From Ephydatia muelleri (taxonomy: Eukaryota; Porifera; Demospongiae; Spongillida; Spongillidae): a stretch of DNA of 64,000 nt. The position numbers and the translations under genes were made by a program. Every line of letters starts with the position of its first letter. Position 1 is the stretch's first letter. The DNA is taken from positions 10,005,766 to 10,069,765 of the forward strand of contig JABACO010000003.1 in the NCBI GenBank assembly GCA_013339895.1, written 5' to 3'. Below are positions 57,803 through 64,000 of this stretch, one piece after another. The notes beneath the pieces were generated by a model. The model made no database searches. It was not told the origin of the DNA and saw only the letters and a program-made list of their open reading frames with translations.

Positions 57803-58034
57803 CTAGGGTAGACTAGGTAGTGATCGGCATGCGCGATAGCGTAGGTAGTGTTCGGCACCCATGTGTTATTATTTAAAGGGAACGTAGTTGCTTTAAACTA
57901 TACTTACTGCGTCCTAAGACAACCCAGAAGGATGGTTTTTAACCTGTTAAGAAATATTGAAATGTCTTCTTTGTTGTGTTGAAAGTGTGGTTGCCGAACA
58001 CTCCCTACTGCTGACCATACCTCACATTACCCTA
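57803..58034 (+). repeat. Dispersed MITE-like repeat, copy 2
   Basis: Same family and orientation as 3225-3469, with a ~13-bp deletion near 57970 relative to it. It is bounded by CTAGGGTA and TACCCTA. Confidence 0.8.
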
Positions 58035-58377
58035 TGTTGGTTATGCATGTCAGCTTTGCAAGTGGTGTACATGAAGTCTCGTTGTATATAGACAAATTGT
58101 AGGACATGTGTCTGGGGTCGAGAGTATGTCTGGTTACTTTAGTCAGTGTTTATGTCCACAAAGGAATTTAATTACAATCGATGTTACATGCTATAATATT
58201 ATTCTTACATTTGTGGCATGACAACCAGTTTGTTTCATGGTTAATAATTCTACCCACCAGCTGCTACCCATGATTTAAGGGGCGAACAAGTTCTAAACAA
58301 CAGATCCATTGTGCCGCATAGGAGTCGAAAGGTTTCGGGGGCAGCACAGCTACCCGTGGGAATCTAGTGTGAGTCCA

Positions 58378-58812
58378 GATCTATGTGTGATGTGTGTATA
58401 CATGTGTGTGTGTGTACGATGTGTGTATACATGTGTGTGTGTGTATACATGTGTGTGTGTGTGATGTGTGTATACATGTGTGTGTGTGATGTGTGTATAC
58501 ATGTGTGCGTGTGTGTGTGATGTGTATACATATGTGTGTGTGATGTGTGTGTGTGTTTGTTTGATGTGTGTGTGAGTGTATGTGTGTATACATGTGTGCG
58601 TGATGTGTGTTTACATGTGTGTATACATGTGTGCGTGTGTGATGTGTGTATACATATGTGTGTGTGATGTGTGTGTGTGTTTGTTTGATGTGTGTGTGAG
58701 TGTGTGTGTGTATACATGTGTGCGTGATGTGTGTTTACATGTGTGTATGCATGTGTGTGTGTGATGTGTGTATACATGTGTGTGTGATGTGTGTATACAT
58801 GTATGTGTGTGG
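58378..58812 (+). repeat. TG-rich minisatellite (GTGTATACATGTGTG units)
   Basis: Units of GATGTGTGTATACATGTGTG with variable TG length, plus a higher-order duplication: GTGTTTGTTTGATGTGTGTG appears at about 58550 and 58676, a ~126-bp period. All long open frames here are artefacts. Confidence 0.93.
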
Positions 58813-59034
58813 TGCCTGATGGGGTAGGGAGAAATAAACCCCATCCCCTAAATATATTTTGCGGAGGTACATTTCAGAATGCATCTGTACCATTTCCCCC
58901 ATTACCTCTCAAACCCAAAACACCCTCGGTGTACATGTACACATGTGCTGTACATGTGTACAAGCAAGTACGAGTGTCTTGTTAGTTGTAGAGTGAGCAT
59001 GTACAATACCTTTCCCCCCTCACAGGTGTTAGTA

Positions 59035-60283
59035 CAGTCATTGGCGGATCCAGGGGGGGGGGGGGGGGTTGGGGGTTGGGGGGGGGTTGCAACCCCCCCC
59101 CCTTTCAGACCCGTAATGAATAATATTAACATTCACTAATAGGAAATTCGGAACAAAAGAGAAAGATTCCTAAAGGCGCTTCCACACTAGCAAGGCTAAA
59201 AGGCTAACCGAATCGATCCGCCTTGCATTGCACATTAATTTTTATTAATAATCATGTACGTGCACATGTAGTTATTAACCATAGATTGATCAATCTTTAC
59301 GTAAGCGCACGGTGCTTACTTGCGTAAGCAACGTTTACAACTGTATTCTTTATATAAAATAACAAGCAAAATAGCTTCTGTACTGATGCTAAACAAAAGT
59401 AACGGCGTGCGCGTGCCTCGTGTAACGGACCCGCGATTTTGTCTTGTCTTGAACACAAGCTTTCTGTGGCATTCTGTCAGTGCAGAAGGTTATACAATCT
59501 ACTCTACGTGATTTAAAACGATCGCTATAGCGATTGCTTGTTCTGTGATAGCGGAATCAATTTTCTTTCGCTCGTATGCAACCATGCAAGAGGCGATGTA
59601 ACTTAAAAGTCTTCTCCAATACGACAATAAACTACAGTATCACACTGCACTCTAAAGAACAAAACAGGACATTTATAAAAACTCTTACTCAAGTATGCAT
59701 GCAGTTTTCTTACTTTAAAAAGTAAGCATTGATCAATCTATATGATTAAACATGAAAATGATCCTACGAGAGATCGAGGCACCGTATACATGTAAATGGT
59801 CATGGAGAACGCTTGCTAGATATCTCCGAAGTAGCTACATGTATTTAATCAATGAGAAGAATCAAAACATATGCAACATCTTTTGGCTTAGATTTCCATG
59901 CATGCGTGCACTATAAAGAAAGAGTACCTGTGGATGAAATCTGCATGCGAGCACATCCCAGAAAACTGTTTCAAGCATCCGATTGTAGTACATGCATGTA
60001 GATCCAGCAATTCTTATTATCGTACATGTAAATTTCTGAATTATTTAATTCATGCAAAAAATTTCCGTTTTTGCACGCAGTTTTATGTAGTGTTTTGAGC
60101 ATGATATAATAAAAAAGTGTTTGCGTCTGGGGCGGAGCCCCAGACCCCGTTGGGGGAGCTTACAGCGCTCCCCCAGGCCCCCTAGCTGGGCGGGAGGGGT
60201 ACCCCCTCCCGCACCCTCCCCTCTTTAATTAATCATTATTCGTTAACAACCCCCCCTTTTCTGAAATCCTGGATCCGCCCCTG
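59035..60283. mobile_element. Non-autonomous hAT-like element with CAG...GGCGGATCCAGG ends
   Basis: The left end is CAGTCATTGGCGGATCCAGG followed by G runs. The right end reads, in complement, CAGGGGCGGATCCAGG. TAGTA flanks both ends, a partial target duplication. The right subterminal region has stacked hairpins (GGGGCGGAGCCCC, GGGAGCTTACAGCGCTCCC, GGGAGGGGTACCCCCTCCC). Ends resemble those of the 9934-11325 hAT element. The interior has no transposase. Confidence 0.7.
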
Positions 60284-60299
60284 TAGTACTACATGGACC

Positions 60300-61770
60300 T
60301 GCACTCAGGGTCGCACATCGCACATGACTAGCCAGAACCCATCTGTACATGGATGGGATTTTACTAGCAATCAAGCCCAAGATGTCATTACTGATCAACT
60401 AGAAGAACTGTACCTGACCCACTAAGATGTGTACTCTTACTCATGAACCTGTTCGTTTATTCATTATGATTTATAAAGCGGATGTTATGGTGCATGTACA
60501 ACACAGACGTACCCATTGCCACATATGCAAATATATAAACAGAATGACAGAACTTGATTGGTAAAGACTGTGTCTCTCTCCGTACACTATCCACATGCTT
60601 ATGCACTCCTTGATTTAGTTGTCATGACAACCTGAACTCAGACAACCATGGCAGATATCAACCCCTCTTCCCCCATTCCCCCCCCCCCCCCCCCCCCTCC
60701 CTTACCAGTATGACACATGCCATTCTCTGACCCCAGGTAGAAAGTCATTTTAAGAGCCATATACAGTACATGCTCATAGCTCTGGAATAAGTTTGGTTAT
60801 CATGATATCCTGAAACTCAGGTGTATTCCATTTAACATGTTACTGATTGTAACGTATATACAAGTATATAGGCAATAAAAACACAGGCCCATTATTATAT
60901 AGTATCCCATTATAACGGTAGTATAGCCGTACCGATATGACTGAAAGCAGTACATGTAGTATCGCCGCTTTGAATGTGTGCGTCAATTGTTTGTTATGAT
61001 GCCCCGCCTCTTTCCATGTATACCTAAACCGCGGTCAAATTGTTATGACTTGAAAGTGACTCAGGGATGCTCTGCACTGTAATCCGAATAGTTATTAGTT
61101 ACAGTTCAGCTTAGTTTGAATGTACTACGCGTGCCTGGTTTTGTGGCAAGCAATCGTCGGTTCGGATTCTGCGTTGCTTACAAAGATCTGGCCTTCGATT
61201 ATTAAAGGAAGTACAATAGCATTGTAATTTGAAATGCTTTCGCTGTAATCTGATTAGTTATGATTTGTTATGATGCACCGCCCCTTTCTGTATAAAACAA
61301 GTGACGTATGTGCCCAATTGAAAGAGTCTATGAAAGGTTATTATAAGGAACAATCCTCTTCGTCTCTGAGATTATGCGCCCTTCTCAAATAGGTATGTGC
61401 CACATCATCATAAGTACACTCACTGTACACAAGCAAGATAGTAGTCGCCATGATTAAAAATCAATAAAGGCACGCCACACTCAAACACAATTGTCCGTTG
61501 CCCATGTCGTCACAAGCATGATCCATGTTCTTCATTGTCAGATGTTCAGTCACTATCGCCTTGGCAAGTTAAAAAAAAAAGGTGGCATGTGTCGTAAATC
61601 ATAAAATAGTGGACGATATGCTCACTATACAACCCACAATGCAACACACTACACAGACCTCGTACTCAGACAGACATGCTGCAGGTGGACTTTGGACTGA
61701 GTTCTATTCCATTAAATGCCAAACAGGAGAAACCACACTCACCTCAGTACAACACAATGTCGGGATCGTA
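60300..61770 (-). repeat. ~1.5-kb dispersed repeat, copy B (inverted partner of 50480-52090)
   Basis: See copy A for the matching blocks. Copy B additionally carries a 19-bp poly-C tract (about 60680-60698). TSQNPSVHGWDFTSNQAQDV (60330-60390, + strand) corresponds to the coding-like piece of copy A. Confidence 0.75.
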
Positions 61771-62117
61771 TGCACAGATAGTCAAGCTGTGGACGCCATA
61801 TATGACAGAAATTGGCATATCTGATGTGTAAAAAGTTACAGACTTACATACACATATATTCGCACACCAACACACATACCTTTGCACAATATTGTACAAC
61901 CTTCACGCATACTGTATTGTACACACATTGACACATACAACACATACACACTGCTTCACAAAATTCATGTACACACAGACAGAAATTGGCATATCTGACA
62001 TGTGAAAATGCAAAGTTACAGGCTCAACACCCTTCCCACACACATTGACCCACATAAAACACCACAGACAGTACATGTTACATACACACTCCTTCCCACA
62101 AATTCATGTACACTCAC

Positions 62118-62119
62118 GC

Positions 62120-62177
<58 letters not shown>
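62118..62177 (+). repeat. (CA)n microsatellite
   Basis: About 29 CA dinucleotides, with CA-rich degenerate flanks from about 61850. Confidence 0.95.
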
Positions 62178-62178
<1 letters not shown>

Positions 62179-62247
62179 TCTACACTCACAAATCTACACT
62201 CACCCTAAAATAATATACGCTCTCAGTGTCACGTGATATGGCCTTAC

Positions 62248-62736
62248 CAGGAGCACATGAAGCACTAGGGGCTAGGGGCTCTCCTTTCTGACCCGGCTTT
62301 CCTCAATAGCCAGGTATTCTAGGGGTCCCAGCAGCCTTGGTTACCATTGGGTTGCCTCTCTCCCTGGGGCTCCTTGGACTCCTGGTGGACTCATGGCTCT
62401 GGGTTGTCCAGGTTCTCGGGACCCTGCTCTCCCTTCTGTCCAGAGGACCTGTGTGTGTGTGTTTGCACATATCAATCAAATACACAACGATGTACATTGC
62501 ACGTATGCATATATGTCAGAGTATGTGTGTATGAATGTTTGTACATGTATGTGTGTATATAGGTATGTACTGCCATTGCCCGGGTTTCCAGGACCAAGGG
62601 TCTCATTCATGGTTTGCCTTCATAATGCGGAGTGCTAGGGGATCCCGGGTTACCCTGAGATCCTGGGTCCTTGCTCCTCCACGGGGTGGGCACGTGGGAC
62701 ATTTGTGGGGGTATTTCTCGCAGTATCCCTGGTTCC
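62248..62736 (-). pseudogene. Collagen-like exons (Gly-X-Y repeats), frame-broken
   Basis: Two exon-like blocks on the minus strand. 62571-62736 (acceptor CACACATAG, donor GGCA|GTACAT) reads GDKGTR, DPGSQGNPGSP and GPGNPGNG in different frames. 62248-62450 (acceptor CACACACAG, donor CCTG|GTAAGG) reads SGQKGEQG, GVQGAPGRE and GKPGQKGEP. Gly at every third position is clear locally, but stops and shifts occur in each block. The intron between them is TG-rich. It is probably a decaying collagen or collagen-domain gene. A frame at 63238-63472 (Cys-containing, unrecognised) may be an upstream exon. Confidence 0.5.
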
Positions 62737-63779
62737 TTTATCTCCTATGTGTGTGCGCGCTCACATATACACACACCTTACACATACACACACTTTTACA
62801 AATATACCACACACCTTCCCTCTGTGTCATATAGGATGTTCTTGTCTCATCCGCCATCATGGCCACACCCACCAGCTTGGAAGAATAGAGGCTCATGGCT
62901 ACCTCCATACTGTGGGGTCACAACCCCCTCAGTCGATGAGGTCCTCTTGTATTACTTAGACTCATATTGTGCATCCCCTTCATTTTGGCTTCCAGACAGA
63001 TGGAGCTTTCCTCTAAGGGTGTGCATCTGTAAACAATACCAAAAATAAACTCCAAATAATGCACTCCACATGCACCTAGGTACACTACTGCAGTATTATC
63101 AGATAGCCTGGGTCAATCTATACCAAAATTAACTCCAAATAATGCACTCACACCCATGTGCGCCTTCTACTCCTTGGTCTATCACAAATATAACTCCAAA
63201 TAATGCACCCACCACATAGAACACACCGTGATAAGGCCATCAGGTAGGACTGGACGCGGGACTGGGTCAAGTCCACTCATTATCAAATTTTGGAGCGATT
63301 TCAGCCATTGAACCATTTGAACAGCGTCACTGCTGCAACGTTCGTTCCAGAACCCCAGCCTCTGAGAACCCAGTGCAGCCTCGCCATTGTTCGTGATATC
63401 TGACTCCGAGTACTGTATGACGCAGTCGCGGTACAAGTAACAGGCGGAATTCGCCAAGTATAGAGTGGCCATACCTTCAACTTCAGTATACTAAGCGTCA
63501 TCGTACGCACTAGACTCTAGTCTGTCAGCTGAAATTGACTTCGAGCCGGTACCGGCTCAAAGTTAATTTCTCATTGCATGCATGCGATTTATCCGTATGC
63601 CAACGTTTCAAAATATCTACCGTACGGCCCAAGGTAACCATGACCGCATACCCACGTTTCGCTGTTTTCACGTCGGGTGTAATGACGGCGGGAATTCTTG
63701 CTGTACGGATTCGGACGGCTGAACCGCTGTGTAACTTACCTCAGCAGAATCGGCCGCTTGTGATAACCGGAGACCAACC

Positions 63780-64000
63780 CCAACACACTTGCACGTACAT
63801 ATCCACACGCTCGCGGACACACACACTAGCACATACACGCAGATGACCACGCACACGCATAAACACACAACACACAGACGGACACACAGTCGCACGTACA
63901 TGTACACACATGACAGATGTCCACACACACGCATACAGACAATGTCCACACACACGTATACACAGACAGATGTCCACACACACGCATATGCACAGACACA
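63780..64000 (+). repeat. CA-rich degenerate minisatellite running to the window edge
   Basis: Repeated CACACACGCATA / GACAGATGTCCACACACACG words with a ~30-bp period from about 63905. Open frames across it are artefacts. Confidence 0.8.

Noticed and set aside
58364-58844. 137-codon and other open frames in the TG minisatellite
   Set aside because: His-Thr/Cys-Val low complexity only; no start context, no domain.

Overview
This is a eukaryotic, almost certainly invertebrate metazoan, nuclear window. I infer an early-branching animal, most likely a sponge. The grounds are short GT-AG introns, many TACATGTA-type words, an Ig/FN3-like receptor, a UHRF1-like gene, a RAG1-N-terminal-like gene, and a dense load of hAT, Tc1/mariner, PIF/Harbinger and Ty3/Gypsy elements. 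There is no bacterial operon structure. The species call is inference; nothing here names a species.

Layout. 1-16 kb is mostly transposons: a hAT element with exact 8-bp target duplication (43-2477), a Mutator-like foldback with 9-bp duplication (3770-4586), a 4.6-kb DDE element with ~50-bp inverted ends and an unusual zinc-finger/SDSE-repeat transposase (5087-9672), a second hAT (9934-11325), then Harbinger and ZNF862-like hAT transposase remains. 16.7-31.0 kb is one host-like gene on the + strand: Ig-like and FN3-like ectodomain exons, a transmembrane exon, and a cytoplasmic tail with a YEEI motif and three 13-residue acidic repeats. Its long introns are filled with nested inverted-repeat elements.

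31.9-40.8 kb is on the minus strand: a frame-broken gene with a Cys-rich start and a C-terminal SAP-like motif (31857-33196), then a well-supported micro-exon gene (33763-40779). The latter has two ordinary exons followed by at least seven exons of 21-39 bp, all in phase 0, separated by repeat-filled introns.

41.6-47.5 kb holds broken Ty3/Gypsy elements, one lying between two blocks of one minisatellite family. 48.8-50.2 kb is a UHRF1-like gene (tandem Tudor, PHD, start of SRA) carrying stop codons and a PHD exon invaded by TG and G tracts. 53.1-54.5 kb (minus) encodes a RAG1-N-terminal-like zinc-finger/RING protein. It lies between two inverted ~1.5-kb repeats (about 50.5-52.1 and 60.3-61.8 kb). 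The rest is hAT remnants, microsatellites and collagen-like exons near 62.5 kb.

Single-base frame breaks recur in almost every coding region, host-like or mobile. This suggests either widespread decay or residual assembly error, so 'pseudogene' labels on host-like genes are provisional.
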